Below are positions 25,732 to 37,070 of a stretch of 64,000 bases of DNA, in pieces (the first letter of the stretch is position 1; each line of letters begins with the position of its first letter). A program made the position numbers and the translations under genes. This DNA comes from Rostrohypoxylon terebratum (taxonomy: Eukaryota > Ascomycota > Sordariomycetes > Xylariales > Hypoxylaceae). The notes beneath the pieces are model-generated. The model had not been told where the DNA came from, searched no databases, and was given only the letters and a program-made list of their open reading frames with translations. The stretch is from assembly GCA_022497145.1 (NCBI GenBank), contig MU385866.1, forward strand, positions 310,001 through 374,000, read 5' to 3'.

Positions 25732-26704
25732 GGAGGGGGCCAAAGGGGGGCTACTTGGTGACAGAAGGGGGGGAGGTCACCGGATGATATGGGAGGTGAG
25801 TGGAGATTTTTCTTTGTCATGTTGTTTGCATGTTTAACATGTTTACATGTTTACATGTTTTAGCTATATACCTAATAAATGCGTTTGTTTATTCGATGTT
25901 TTAAGTCGTGGATTCTGGTGCTGATGTGATGCGTATGATATATATAGCAGTATATTTCGTGAATCCGATATGACCTCGTCCTCCGTTTTTCGTACGGTCC
26001 TCTAGGAAGAAGCGTTACTCCCATCAAGGGTAGTTCTTTTCTGGGATTTTGAAAAGTGCAGTTCCGTGACCGTGATATTTTGTTGCTCGCCATATTGCAG
26101 CATTTGCAGGTATTCGAGACGACTTCATTTTTCGTTCATGTATTCCATGTTCTTCGTTCGACGTACGAAGGCTCGAATTTCGGTCACTCATATAGACCGG
26201 CATATTCCCTATCCCATCATGATGATCAGCGGCTCGGCCGCGTGGCTTGTCCATCGGAATCGCCGCGGAGAAGCCGGCGCCAGCAAATATTTATCTCTCC
26301 TCTGCATCGTTTACTTCCCCGGAATCTTGGTAATGGTTGTTCGCGACAAAGAACGGGTTACGCGCTAAAGCCTGTTTCGTCGTTGTGGCTTGATCGTGGC
26401 ACACAAAGAAATTGTCTACTTTCGAGAGCTACGTGGCCATATTACGGGACCGAAACACGTTGTTCGGGAACACGAAAGTTGTTTCTAGACTAGCTATCTA
26501 AGCCAAGGTATTTACTCTACCAGAGGTACTTGAACGTGTCGTTGCTTTATGTCGCGACGATGATTGCCATTGTCAAGCGAACGACCTTCCTTTCCCCAGC
26601 CAAAGGACTGGGTGGACGGACCTCCGGTAGGTACCATTACCTAACCATTAGCTACTATCATTAGCCATTAGCCATTATCATTTTTACCCCTTCGACCGGG
26701 TTCC
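25732..26704. other. Intergenic region between two convergent genes
   Basis: It contains a short ACATGTTT tandem (25825-25861) soon after the stop of the plus-strand gene, a possible 3'-UTR structure. Two overlapping plus-strand frames (26056-26493, 26066-26368) lack protein-like features. CATTAG/CCATTA units recur near 26640-26680. Confidence 0.4.
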
Positions 26705-28620
26705 TCAGACGTCCCGGCACGTCTTATCCCAGCCCTTCTTCATACTGCCGGCCAAACACACGCCGTCGTTGGCGAAGGCGCGGAAGCGGTCCACCAAGTC
26801 CGTGTCCGCGACGCCGGCGGCCTGCGCGCGGAAAGACAGGTGGCTGACGACGGCGCGCGTGTCGATGACGAAGGGGCGGTTCAGACGCAGCGGGGTGGCG
26901 ACCGTCAACGCCTCCTCGTCCCCATCACCTCCATCGGACGCCGAGACGATCGGCAAAGCTAGCTTCACGTCCCTGCCCCAAAGCGCCACGAACCCCAGCC
27001 CCGCGCGCTCGAACTGCGTATCGTACAGCTGCTCCCCGCCAGGCCCCTCGTACGTGTTACCCCCCTTATCGACGTTCGCACCCCCCGCGCCGGGAGGGAA
27101 CGCGGGCGCGGGCACGTAGTGGTGGTGCTGGTGGCGGTGGTAGTGCCCGTCGACCGCGTAGTAGCTGTGCCAGCCGTCGTCGCTGGCGTCGCGCTCGTCG
27201 TAGGTTAGCGGCCGCCCGAAGTGGTACACGTGCATCTGGTTAAGCTCGAGATTGTACAGCAGCGAGTACTGCTGCTGCGCGGCGACGGCCCAGGAGGTCA
27301 GGCCGGGGGTCGAGAGGAGGGGCTCGTTGGCTGGGTACGTGCTCCAGTGGCCTACGGGCGTGTGCTTTAGCAGGGACGTCGATTGTGTGCTGTTGGTTAG
27401 GAGAAGCCATGGGTGCCCGGTGTACGGGGGCGTGATGGTGAGAGGGTTGGCTGGGAGCTGCGCGGTTGAGGGGTACAGCGGGAAGTGCGAGGGACGCCAG
27501 GGCGTCGTGCACGCGCGGTACGGCGGCTTGGGGGATGGGTCTGGCAGGAAGGGGTGGATTGCGCCGTAGTGGTATTGTTGCAGGCTGGTGATCGGACTGT
27601 TCACGAGCTGCGCTGAGATGGCGTAGGGGTGAGGCTGTGCGAGACGGGTGTGCACCAGTTGCGGGATGGCGTCGTGGTGGATGTAGAGCTTTTTGGGGGA
27701 AGTGGTCAGCCGAGTTCTTCATCGGGGGGAAACAGATAAACGATAGGTAAGTTGTAAAAACCAAAGGGGATCACACTCACAATATCATCATCCATCTTGA
27801 TATACAGCGTATTGTCATCGACCAAGTAATCCCACACACACGCAGTCGCCTCCTCCTCGCCGCACGATCCGAGACCCTTCTGCTTGTACAAGGGGTTCTT
27901 CTTGACGAATTCGTTCAGCCAAGCGATGTCCTCGGCCTTCTTGGTGTGCACCATGAACCACACGTCGTCGAGGTACCCGCCGCGGCTGATCAGGTTCTCT
28001 TGCAGGTAGCAGTCGAGGATATCCACGTTCTGCTTGCGCCCGTAGAACACGACGGCTACGATCTTGAAGCCGCGCGGCTTCTGCCAGCCGGATAGGGGCG
28101 CGAAGGTGTCGAGGAACAGACTACGGTCATTTCGTGGTTCGTCCTGTTCCTCCTCCTTCTCGGGCTTCGGTTCCACCTCTACTTCTACCTTCACCTCCGA
28201 CTCCGACTCCGACTTCGATTCGTGTTGGTCCACGGACTCGACGACCTGAATAACGCAATCATCAACTTTGCCATCAGAATGCTGCTCTCTCACATCCGCG
28301 TCCACATCCACATCCACATCCACATCCACACCTTGCGCTTCTTGCGGCACAGCGGCTGCGTCAACGGGTACGCCATCAGGAAACCCCGCAGGCCGAGCCT
28401 CCGGCCACGGGGTCTGCAGTGAATCGGGTTGGGGTCCCAAGCCTCGGAATACAGCGCCCCGTACATGGTGGAAGGCGGCGATGAGGCCGAGGACGAGGAG
28501 CGCGGCGAGGAAGACGCGGGAGCGGTAGCTGGCGCGGCGGCAGGCGGTGTGGTGGATGGGATGGGCGGGAGCGGAGGGAGAGAGGGGAGTGGTGGTGATG
28601 ACAGCCTCGTAGTCGCCCAT
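26705..28620 (-). CDS. Putative type II membrane glycosyltransferase-like protein
   Basis: Two exons on the minus strand (28620-27781, 27688-26705; intron 27780-27689), 607 residues. An N-terminal cytosolic segment is followed by one hydrophobic anchor (about residues 33-52), a Glu/Asp/Val-rich stem, and a catalytic-looking region. That region holds FKIVAVVFYGRKQNVDILDCYL and LYIKMDDDI: the DxD-like Asp277-279 is where GT-A enzymes bind metal and nucleotide sugar. The splice joins MDDDI directly to LYIHHDAIPQLV, a pattern I recall from fungal homologues. A Golgi location with the active site in the lumen is inferred. The His-rich HYHRHQHHHY segment is unusual. Acceptor sugar and product are unknown. 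Confidence 0.8.
28293..28332 (-). repeat. CACATC hexanucleotide repeat in coding sequence
   Basis: About five tandem copies of ACATCC/CACATC on the plus strand. On the coding strand they give alternating Val-Asp in the stem of the glycosyltransferase-like protein. Confidence 0.85.
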
Positions 28621-29362
28621 GATTGTGGGTGAATGTTGTGAGGTTGTGGGTGTGATGAAGGGTGAGTGGTTTGGATATTTTTTTTTCCTTAGAGAATGGG
28701 AAAAGGTAAGTTGTGTGTAGGTGGGGAGTTTGGGATTTTATTTGCAATCTGGACTGGGTGCTTAGTCGAGAAGAAAGGACATTGTCGTCTCATAGACTGA
28801 GGCGACGGGGTCGTGGACATGTCGTCGTGATGCCGGCGAGTCTAGAAGGGCGGTGGGATGAATCGCCGAACACTATAAGGCTATGTGAGGAAAGGGACGT
28901 ATCACTAAGAGCAGTATCACGACGATGTGAAGAGAGTCCATTGTTACCCATGGTGGCTCTACTGGCAAACCCGAGTGAATGAAGACTGTTAACTCTTTAT
29001 TGTTAAGAAAATAGTGTTGATATAGTTTGGATAGGGAGATATATGATGTGGTATGCTAGCCCCTGATGAGGTTTATCAAGGCGTGTAAAACCCCTTGCCA
29101 CGAGATGGTACTCGGGAATATACTCCTAAAGGCGGCTTGGGGCAAGTATAACTGAAGATCCTATGTCATAGATGGCGAGGTTACGCCGTGCATAGAGGCT
29201 TCAGGCGCTCAGTGCCTAAGATGGAGTACACATAAGCATCACAGCTCAGAAACGAGGAAGTCCGGTGGTGCAATTCCCATCCCCTTTTCCCTATATGACC
29301 GGAACGGCGATTCTATGTCTAATTGGCATATACACAGCGACCCCGTCAACCTCATCAATCTA
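28621..29362. other. Intergenic region between glycosyltransferase-like and tRNase Z genes
   Basis: It holds the promoter of the 26705-28620 gene and the 3' flank of tRNase Z. No further gene is seen. Confidence 0.4.
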
Positions 29363-32239
29363 TCACTCGTCCTTCGCAGACTCGAAGAGCTTCTGTATCG
29401 CAGGCAAGAAAGCCTGAGCCTTCCTGAAATCGCCGAGCTTAATCCTCATATAATCAAACGCGACTAATATGACCTCATCCAGCTGCGCCTTCTCACCATC
29501 CTTCGCATCGGGTCTAACCTCGAAGTTTTCCTCCATAACCGGCACCTTCTGGTATCGTTGCGAGAAATGCGTGAGCAAGATGCGTCGGGCGCCCATACGC
29601 CTACCGACGTCGATAGCCTCGGACATGGTCGAGTGTTTCTTCGCGAGTGCGTCGCCCTGAAGCTCGTCTTCGAACGTGCTCTCGTGGATCAGCAGCGTGG
29701 CTCCTTTTCCAATTTGTACGAACTCGTCGCTCGGCCGGCAGTCGCCCGAGTACGCGATCTTGAGGCCGGACGGGAAGGTGAACACGGTCGCGAGCGCGCC
29801 GAAGCAGTGCTGCACGAGGCAGGCATCGATCCGTGCTATGCCGAACGCGGCCGTCTCTTCTTCGGTGAATATGCGTGGCGTGCAGATTTGGCGGTTCGCT
29901 AGCCTGAACGGAGAAGTTTGGAGACGCTCGAAACCGTAATTCTCGATGTCGGCGTATTCCCGCAGCCAATCAAGCATGTGAACGTGAGCCGCGACGAAAA
30001 GCTTGGCTGCTGGAGCAGATTTGCTCGTCTCTTCGTTCCATGCTCGGATGACGGACGCGATGCCTAGGTGGTGGTCCGCGTGAAGATGGCTGATCCAGAT
30101 GCCCTTAAGGTCCCGTAAAATCTCAGGTAACTCGTCGCCAAATAATCGGGTCATCTGACCAATCGTGTTCTCGCCACAGTCGAATAGGTAGTTTCCGTAT
30201 CCCGGGACTCTGACGAGTGTGGCTGAGACATTACGGTATTTAGAGGGGGAGGCAGAGCCTGTGCCTAAAGTGATCACCTCTGCATCTCGATTGGGAATGT
30301 CCGACTCTACTTTTTCGACCTTAGCAAGGAACTTGGGCTTCGAAATCTTGGCCGCTGCTTGCTTAGCCATATCTAGCACTTCTTCGGTTAAGTCTTGGGT
30401 CTGGCGAACTAATTTTTGGATGTTTGCGAATGGAACGACCTGGCCATCTTGATGTAGATATTGCGGTGCAAACTGGACCATCTTCCCGACCTGGCCGCCA
30501 TTATAGATAGTGGTAGGTATGTCCTTTATCGGAGTATTCGAGATCGAGAGCAGATTGTTGTAAATTGGTAAGGGGAACCGGTCAGGATCGATACACCGCA
30601 GCTTATAAGCTTGGGCTGTCACCGACTCTAAGGAGATCCGATTCGGACAGGTATCTGGCGAGGAGACGATGTGCTTTACCTTGGACATCTTTTTCATAAA
30701 CTCTTGCAATCGAGGCTCGTTCGCGACTCCGTGGCCTAATATCCAGAATATGACGTGGACCTCTTGCATGATATTGTCGTCTGACCACTCGGTACGGTTC
30801 ACTAGTGAGTCGATGTAAGAAGAATCCGGTAGATCGACGATGGCAAACCCGTTGCCGGGAACAGTCTTTCCCATGACCATGTCCGGGGTGACTGTCATCC
30901 CGTCTTTGCCAAGGACGTTCTCTCCCCGGGTAAGAAATTTGTAGTCGAACCTGGGCACACCATATTCCTCGGCTGCTTTGGCATCAAATTTCCCTCGTCG
31001 ATCGCGGTTCTTGACTATGTAGCACATGGACTGAGTCGAGGGCTCTGTGCGGGGCAGCGAGTTCACGGTAGCCCCGGGCCAGGGTTGGCGCGTCAGCACA
31101 GGTATATCCGGCACTTCCCGATCACCTCCTGGCATGGGACCCTTATACGCTTGGATGTGGCCATTCTGGTCTCGGACGAAAATCTTGGCGGGCAGCTGAA
31201 CTTTATGTAGTGTTGTCTCAATCAGCGCGTCCATCTTCCAGTCGGAGTCGAACATCTGATTGACAATGGTGTTGACCAGCTTAAGATCACCCTCCTTGTC
31301 TACAAATGTCTTGTCCTGCTCATCCACTTCCGAATCCCCTATGAATTCGTCGAGGGATCTTTTCTTAGGGTTGGTAGGTGACCCTGCTGTGGATTGGACG
31401 GGCATATACCACACCCTAATGTTGATATCTTCCCAATCCGGTTCGGAATGCTGCTTGGAAGAACGAGGATCGTCGCGAATCTCGAGGGGAGATATGGGCA
31501 TACCCTTGCGAAAGACGAACCTTCGAGCAGTAGCCAGTAGATGTGATATGTTCTTGCCTCCATGGATTCTAAGTCTCGAAGTGACCGATTCGATATCGCT
31601 TTGGGTGATCTTCCCACCTCTCTTCCTCTTTTCCTCTTGGTTCGCTCGTATATTCTCTAACTTCCCGGCAAGTATGTCAGCAAGGGTGAGGATAACACCA
31701 AGCAGACCACCGGCATTTTGCCAATTGACCACCCCAGTCAAGAAGAGATCTTCGACCTTTTGTATGGCGATGTTTCGTTGAATGAAAGCACGCTGGGTGC
31801 CTTCGGAAAGACTACCAAATACATAGCGCTTGTTATCGAAATGAAGCAACAAACATGTACCATGGGTATCGGCGGTAGGGGTGGTGATGATTTGGACCCA
31901 GTTCAACATTCTGGAGGAGAAGGCCTGAGAATCGAACTGCGTCGATGACGGCGATGGCTGCTGGTCTGGCGGGTCGGGAGCTAAGAAGAATCGCACTCGA
32001 CGGTTTTGGTCTCCAACATGTGCTCGTATTACAGTGAGTCTTTCGTCCTCGAAGAGTGCACGAGGCAGTGGTGATGTCTTGAAGGCAGTGAATGGAAAGC
32101 GAACGAGAACTTGACCTGGGTTTCCTGGGTTTCCTGGTTGTGCTGGTTGTCCTGGGATTTGTCGAGGTGTAGAATTGGAATTGATGGGAAGAAGAGAAAG
32201 GACGCGCCGCGTTTTAACTTTCACATTGCGGGCTCGCAT
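29363..32239 (-). CDS. TRZ1: Long-form tRNase Z (ELAC2/Trz1 type endoribonuclease)
   Basis: An intronless minus-strand frame of 958 residues. tRNase Z removes the 3' trailer of precursor tRNAs so that CCA can be added. The long form is a duplicated metallo-beta-lactamase fold with activity in the C-terminal half. That half shows GTGSASPSKYRN from ~659 (PxKxRN loop), the zinc motif HLHADHH at 718-724, and later GDCRPSDE, IHESTF and LLTHFSQRY motifs. The N-terminal half is the usual degenerate copy. The N-terminus is basic with few acidic residues, then a Pro/Gly/Gln repeat encoded near 32110-32160; a mitochondrial targeting role is possible. The length is slightly above yeast Trz1 (838). Confidence 0.95.
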   Translation of the reverse strand: MRARNVKVKTRRVLSLLPINSNSTPRQIPGQPAQPGNPGNPGQVLVRFPFTAFKTSPLPRALFEDERLTVIRAHVGDQNRRVRFFLAPDPPDQQPSPSSTQFDSQAFSSRMLNWVQIITTPTADTHGTCLLLHFDNKRYVFGSLSEGTQRAFIQRNIAIQKVEDLFLTGVVNWQNAGGLLGVILTLADILAGKLENIRANQEEKRKRGGKITQSDIESVTSRLRIHGGKNISHLLATARRFVFRKGMPISPLEIRDDPRSSKQHSEPDWEDINIRVWYMPVQSTAGSPTNPKKRSLDEFIGDSEVDEQDKTFVDKEGDLKLVNTIVNQMFDSDWKMDALIETTLHKVQLPAKIFVRDQNGHIQAYKGPMPGGDREVPDIPVLTRQPWPGATVNSLPRTEPSTQSMCYIVKNRDRRGKFDAKAAEEYGVPRFDYKFLTRGENVLGKDGMTVTPDMVMGKTVPGNGFAIVDLPDSSYIDSLVNRTEWSDDNIMQEVHVIFWILGHGVANEPRLQEFMKKMSKVKHIVSSPDTCPNRISLESVTAQAYKLRCIDPDRFPLPIYNNLLSISNTPIKDIPTTIYNGGQVGKMVQFAPQYLHQDGQVVPFANIQKLVRQTQDLTEEVLDMAKQAAAKISKPKFLAKVEKVESDIPNRDAEVITLGTGSASPSKYRNVSATLVRVPGYGNYLFDCGENTIGQMTRLFGDELPEILRDLKGIWISHLHADHHLGIASVIRAWNEETSKSAPAAKLFVAAHVHMLDWLREYADIENYGFERLQTSPFRLANRQICTPRIFTEEETAAFGIARIDACLVQHCFGALATVFTFPSGLKIAYSGDCRPSDEFVQIGKGATLLIHESTFEDELQGDALAKKHSTMSEAIDVGRRMGARRILLTHFSQRYQKVPVMEENFEVRPDAKDGEKAQLDEVILVAFDYMRIKLGDFRKAQAFLPAIQKLFESAKDE

Positions 32240-32683
32240 GAATTGTTACGTGGGATCCAAAGAATTCCCATCTAAGTTCGCCGTATAAAATCCTCGCCGA
32301 ATGACTCCTTGAGTTTGTAACTGGCCGATACAAAGTATTATCTAGTGAGATAAATTATCTTCACCAATTATTACCACGGATGAACTGCGACCGCACCTGC
32401 ACCCGCCGCAAAACCAAATTATTTTTCTTATCTTATCTAACCCCACCAACCAAAATTTATGAAACTTGTGTATATGTATTATTGCACCAGATGTATCAGG
32501 TGTATACATGTATAAATCTCAGCCAGTGACAGCCACTGTCAGCCACTAATCATTAGGTAGCTTTGATTAGTCATATCATTCATTGTATCAAGCGAAAATG
32601 AAGATGTTTCTTTTCTTTCTCATTCCTTTCTCATTCCTTTCTCATTATTCCTCATTATTCTTCATTCCTGAATTGGAGAAACT
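32240..32683. other. Intergenic region upstream of tRNase Z
   Basis: Promoter of tRNase Z and 3' flank of the next minus-strand gene. A CATTCCTTTCT pyrimidine tandem lies at about 32610-32665. No gene is seen. Confidence 0.4.
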
Positions 32684-33499
32684 CTATGATACCGCGCTCG
32701 CTACCACAATCCCGGTATGCGAGATGACCTGAATGCCTCTGCCTCCTTTACACCAGCATGTCCCGGCCTGCTGTCCGACAACTCCCTTCTCATTCCAGAC
32801 TGAGCCGACGTCTCTGCGTTTCTCGGTCCAGTTTAATGAATCGCATAGCCTGACGCACTCGTCAAGAGAGTTCGTCACCAAGGACGCTTGGTCCGTTCCC
32901 GTCAAGTCGCTATCGCAGTAAAATCTGTAGGTCATGTTCACTCCGTTCGTCGACATCGATGTCGTCGTGCCATTTATACCGGGACACCCCGAGTCTACCA
33001 GCGATGTCACCGTCGACGCGGCGATGGATGTCGTCATTGTGCTACTAGTACTGCTGGTAGATGTCGCGGTAGGAGTCGACCCGGCCGCCACCGATTCGGC
33101 TGCGGGTGTCGAGGTAGCAATAGGGGATGGTATGGAATTCCCATTGCTTATAGACGCGCTCTCCGCATCTTTTCCTAGGCGAAGCATTAGAGCCGCGTTT
33201 TCTATCATGTAGGTTCTCATCTTCTAACCTGTAGTATTAACATTATTACCCCTCAAGCCTAAGCCCAACCCCGTTCCCAGACCGAGCGCCAGCGCAACCA
33301 CGGCAAAGAGAGTCACCAGCAACCAGAACGTCTCCTTCCTCAGCCCGGCTATTTTCTTCTCCTGGTAGACGCCGTTTTGCCACTGCGATATATCATATCC
33401 CTTGTACTGAGCGTGCTGCGGGAGGACGGCTTCGGGGATGCTACGGTCCGGAGCGAGCTCCATCCCAAATTCGAGTGCTACTTCTTTCGTCGAGTGCAT
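32684..33499 (-). CDS. Single-pass membrane protein with extracellular Cys-containing (Apple/PAN-like) domain
   Basis: Two exons on the minus strand (33499-33229, 33174-32684), 253 residues. A 54-nt intron (33228-33175; GTTAGA donor, CTAAT branch, CCTAG acceptor) carries an in-frame TAG, so without splicing the gene looks broken. The N-terminus is soluble, with a GLRKETFW segment before one membrane span (57-82) that is very Gly/Leu-rich. A Ser/Thr-rich linker (probably O-glycosylated) follows, then a C-terminal domain with about five cysteines (GCPGINGT, RFYCDSDLTGTDQA, ECVRLCDSLNW, GTCWCKGG) of the fungal Apple/PAN-like surface type. A wall-sensing or adhesion role is conjecture. An upstream in-frame ATG (33589) would add 30 residues; the downstream start gives the usual N-terminus of such proteins. 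Confidence 0.7.
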
Positions 33500-34784
33500 C
33501 TGGGATAGCACACACAAGCCTGGAAGGCCACGAAGGGACGCCGCAATCAAGTATTTGTATTTGGGAGTGCTACCTGAATAGGCATCCATCGATGCACTAT
33601 ATATGACGTGCCACCCCCTTGGTATATAGCCTGGACCTGCGATGCTACCCTCGCTGCATGCCGGCCCCCGCGTTTCCCGGGCGAAGCTTCACATAGGCAG
33701 TTGTTCGCATTTTATACGCAACCTAATTGGAAAATGCCTTACTACGTACGAGCTACGCCTCTCTCAGTCTGTCTTCACGCTGGATGCCCCGGGTCGGATA
33801 GCATTGAAAAGGGGTAAGAATTCGACAAAAGCTGCTCAGATCATATGATGACGCCAATTTCACGTCTCTGGTAGGGAATTTCAGCTCAGCAACTGCTCAT
33901 TTGATGTGCCGTTCAACTATAGATACGGAATTGGGTCCGCATCTTACCTGGAGTTTCATCTAAGGCAATGGTACCTGGCCTTGTCACCAATCATCCATCG
34001 CTTATTATGGGGTAGCATTGCTAAACTGGTAGATATATTCCGCGATATAAATAGAATACGTATTTTTGACGACCACTTCAAGCAGTGAGGATTAACCATA
34101 AGGATCAGTTCCTTGCTCATCACACAACGATACTGCATTAGTGCCATTCCGGGAAACACAGCCTTACGATCTATCCTATATCAGCGAGCCTCGCCCAATT
34201 CGGCTTCATTTGTCGAGGGGCCATAGGAGATGAAGCTGTCGTCGATGCATATAAGATACAACTTAGAGAAGTCATCAGAAAGACTGGATATTACACATTA
34301 TGAGGAAAGCCAGCTTGACCGGGCAAGCATTTGAGTAACAACCTAAGCCATGAGTGGTGTCATGCGAATTTACTTACAAGTCCCCGAGGGTGATAGTACG
34401 GTTTTCAACGACCTGTGCCACATGAAACGAATGAGTTTCTGCCGAGGGGAAAAATTATTTGAGATTAAATTCAAGACGTCGATCCAGATATTCGATTAAA
34501 ACACATTTGTATTCCAAGAGCCTGCTCCCGTTTCCTTGATTGCCTAGCCGTCCAATTGCTTCCGCAGAAAACAGAATTGGTATCATAATTCAAACATTTG
34601 TCCCGCCGTCAATGCAGAAGTTCCGGGGTATCTCTTCGATGCATTTTAACCATGGTTCCAGACCTAGCCAATATTCATGCTTGTTCTACATCATCTATTC
34701 AAATTTGAGCTCTATGGTATTCGGAGACCTTTATACAGGGGCGAATATTAGAAGTATCATCTAGACGAAATCTTTTCACCCAGG
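33500..34784. other. Intergenic region, no gene seen
   Basis: About 1.3 kb between the Cys-domain membrane protein and the exonuclease. Only short open frames occur. I found no transposon ends. Confidence 0.4.
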
Positions 34785-37070
34785 TTATGTATTCGGCACC
34801 AGGCCCGCGGTCCTCGTCCATGTCGAAAATGTCAACCACAGGTCCTTCTTGACGCCTTGGCAAGCCTGGAGAAAATCCTCGATGCCCGGAAGCTGGCGAA
34901 ATTCGTCCAATGTTCGAGGAAGCGTCATGACGAGGCGCTGAAGAGTATCTTCGGAGACTATCGGCTGGGTAGGTTTCGGCTTCATCAGAAAGACGACACT
35001 CTTGACGTAAGCATCCAACTTCTTCATCAATATCTTTTGCTGAGGGCTCGGCGACTCAGTACTTGCTGTCTCGCTCCCCGGCAAAGGAGCGGGGGGTTCC
35101 GAGAGGGTTAAGGGAGCAGCTGTAGTACCCGTATCCTCGCAAGGCGAATTGGAGCATTCTACTCTTTTGCGTTTCAAGTTGGGTGAGGATCTTGTAGGCG
35201 ATTTTGACGCTGGTTCGTCCGTCAAGTCAAAGCAGGCAACAATATCATCACTTTGCGCGGGCGCTTCATCAGCTTCGAGACTGAATTGGCGAAATTCGAA
35301 GGATATTCCCGTATTATTAGCCTTTGCCTCCGGCTGAACCAAAAGTTCTTTCGAGCGGCCTACTTGCTTAATTCTCTTGCGCGTCGGCGACTGGTCATTG
35401 CGCTGCAGTGCTGGCTGTTGGAAAAAGTCATCTGGATATGTCTGCGCTGGTGTTTCTGAGACCGATAGATACACTGGTTTCTTCTGCTTGTCAGCTTGGT
35501 ACCCCGCGATGATCCGAAGCCAGGCCGGACCGTATGCATTGATTTGACTACTCTGCGTGCCCTCGATAGCTCGAAGTTCTTGCATGTTTTGGGGACATTC
35601 TCGAGCAAGAGCCTCTAGGACTAGGTTAGTTGCCAGCATGTATGGACGGCAGCCTCGAATGTCAGCCTGAGTCCTGCGGTGCTCATAAAGCCTTTGATAA
35701 AGTTCTTCGTTCAACCTAGGAACTGGAGGTTTTTGACCATCTTTGTTCCCGCCTATCATTACTTTGTTAGAAGCCTTTTCTTTCAACGGAACTCGAATTT
35801 CCTCGGATGCCTTCTTAGGACGCTTCTCAACGTCCTTGGAAATAATTTCTAGCCACTCGTCGCCGTACAACGAAACCTTGTTCGGACCTATGCCGTGCAT
35901 CGCTAAAAGTTCTTCCTTGTTGGTTGGTCGATATCTCGCGAGCGTTTCGAGAACTTTATTATAAGCAACGACGAAAGCTGATACGTTTTTGGCCTTAGCC
36001 TTCTGTCTCCTGTGTAACACAAGTTTCTCGTAGAGTTCCTGTGAGAATTCTGGTTCTTTGGGGGAATTGTCTATAGTTTTCTTGACTTCCTTGGCTTCCA
36101 GCCGGTTTTCTTGTGGATTCGGCACGCCGTACAAGGTCCCATACATTTGATTCGTCACTTCTTTTCCTCTGGGCTGGATGGGTCTGGAGCTGGTAAAGAA
36201 ATCCCTGGCTGTTAAGATAGGAGTATTGGGCCCTTCTGTAACCGATTCAAGCTGCGCGGGCATGACGTTAGGGAATGTGAATGGCAAGTAAGACTCTGCT
36301 AGCTTAGGTAGAGGCGGGATTGGAGTCATCTCGAGGCGCTTTGCGTTCATCCGGTGGAAAAGCATAAAGGCAACATATGCGTCGTCTGCCGCATACTGCT
36401 TCTGGTCCTCATCAAGCGGTAAGCTCCAATCACTTCGGCGTACGGATCCTTTATATAGAGGTAGACCGAGATGCTCCTCAGTGATTTTAGTCAACGCGCG
36501 CAGTCTCGTTGTGACTCGGTCCGGATTTTGCGACCCAAAAACCACTAGATTATTAAGGTGGCTTAATTCAAATGCTCCTCGAGGATTCAATCCAAAGTAG
36601 TCTTTCAGTCTCACAAAATCGGCGTTCATGATCGCAACACCTGTCTTGATGATGCTCGGAGACTCAATGATACGACGGAGCGTGGGGGCAATTAGTTCTT
36701 CGCTCGTCTCGCCATCATGAAGCGCGATGTGAAATAGCGCGATCTTTCGCGCGCAGGCTATTTGGATCAAGGCTACTTTTTCCTGGAGTCGCGAGCGATT
36801 GTACGAGTCCATTGGCCATTCCATATCAAAACCAAGCACCGGTTCGTCGAGAAAACCCTGGGCGATGACTTCGGAATGCTGTCTGTCGCTGCTATATAGA
36901 ATTTGAATAGGTTGATTCTTGGGTCCCCGGTAGTAGGTGTGCTTCCAGTATATTCGCCGCCGTTCGCCCTCGGAAGGTGGCCTCAAAGAGTATTGTTGAG
37001 GCCATTGGGCCTTGTTCTTGTCAAAAGAAGCACCCGGCCTCCATACACTATCATTATCTGTCGAAGTCAT
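34785..37070 (-). CDS. WRN-type 3'-5' exonuclease with two HRDC domains, no helicase
   Basis: An intronless minus-strand frame of 761 residues. The exonuclease domain (about 45-250) has all DEDDy residues: Asp82 and Glu84 in GFDMEWP, Asp151 in MNADFVRL, and Tyr226 with Asp230 in YAADD. It most resembles the exonuclease of Werner syndrome protein. Two HRDC modules follow (about 345-420 and 450-525), each starting ELY/LYE..HRR and ending with YG..W..II. The C-terminus is disordered and then has a final helical part. No RecQ helicase motif is present. The expected role is 3' end trimming of DNA or RNA in the nucleus during repair. Rrp6 (exonuclease plus one HRDC) is the alternative comparison, but the WRN-like motif I fits better. 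Confidence 0.88.
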   Translation of the reverse strand: MTSTDNDSVWRPGASFDKNKAQWPQQYSLRPPSEGERRRIYWKHTYYRGPKNQPIQILYSSDRQHSEVIAQGFLDEPVLGFDMEWPMDSYNRSRLQEKVALIQIACARKIALFHIALHDGETSEELIAPTLRRIIESPSIIKTGVAIMNADFVRLKDYFGLNPRGAFELSHLNNLVVFGSQNPDRVTTRLRALTKITEEHLGLPLYKGSVRRSDWSLPLDEDQKQYAADDAYVAFMLFHRMNAKRLEMTPIPPLPKLAESYLPFTFPNVMPAQLESVTEGPNTPILTARDFFTSSRPIQPRGKEVTNQMYGTLYGVPNPQENRLEAKEVKKTIDNSPKEPEFSQELYEKLVLHRRQKAKAKNVSAFVVAYNKVLETLARYRPTNKEELLAMHGIGPNKVSLYGDEWLEIISKDVEKRPKKASEEIRVPLKEKASNKVMIGGNKDGQKPPVPRLNEELYQRLYEHRRTQADIRGCRPYMLATNLVLEALARECPQNMQELRAIEGTQSSQINAYGPAWLRIIAGYQADKQKKPVYLSVSETPAQTYPDDFFQQPALQRNDQSPTRKRIKQVGRSKELLVQPEAKANNTGISFEFRQFSLEADEAPAQSDDIVACFDLTDEPASKSPTRSSPNLKRKRVECSNSPCEDTGTTAAPLTLSEPPAPLPGSETASTESPSPQQKILMKKLDAYVKSVVFLMKPKPTQPIVSEDTLQRLVMTLPRTLDEFRQLPGIEDFLQACQGVKKDLWLTFSTWTRTAGLVPNT

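Noticed and set aside
26056..26493. Two overlapping plus-strand frames of 145 and 100 codons
   Set aside because: They compete in different frames, have unprotein-like composition and no recognised motif or splice partner.
29056..29100. Hammerhead-like CTGATGAG motif
   Set aside because: The GAAAC core and pairing stems needed for a ribozyme are not present around it.
33220..33226. In-frame stop suggesting a pseudogene or two genes
   Set aside because: A 54-nt GT-AG intron with a CTAAT branch site removes it and keeps frame, and both halves fit one membrane-protein architecture.
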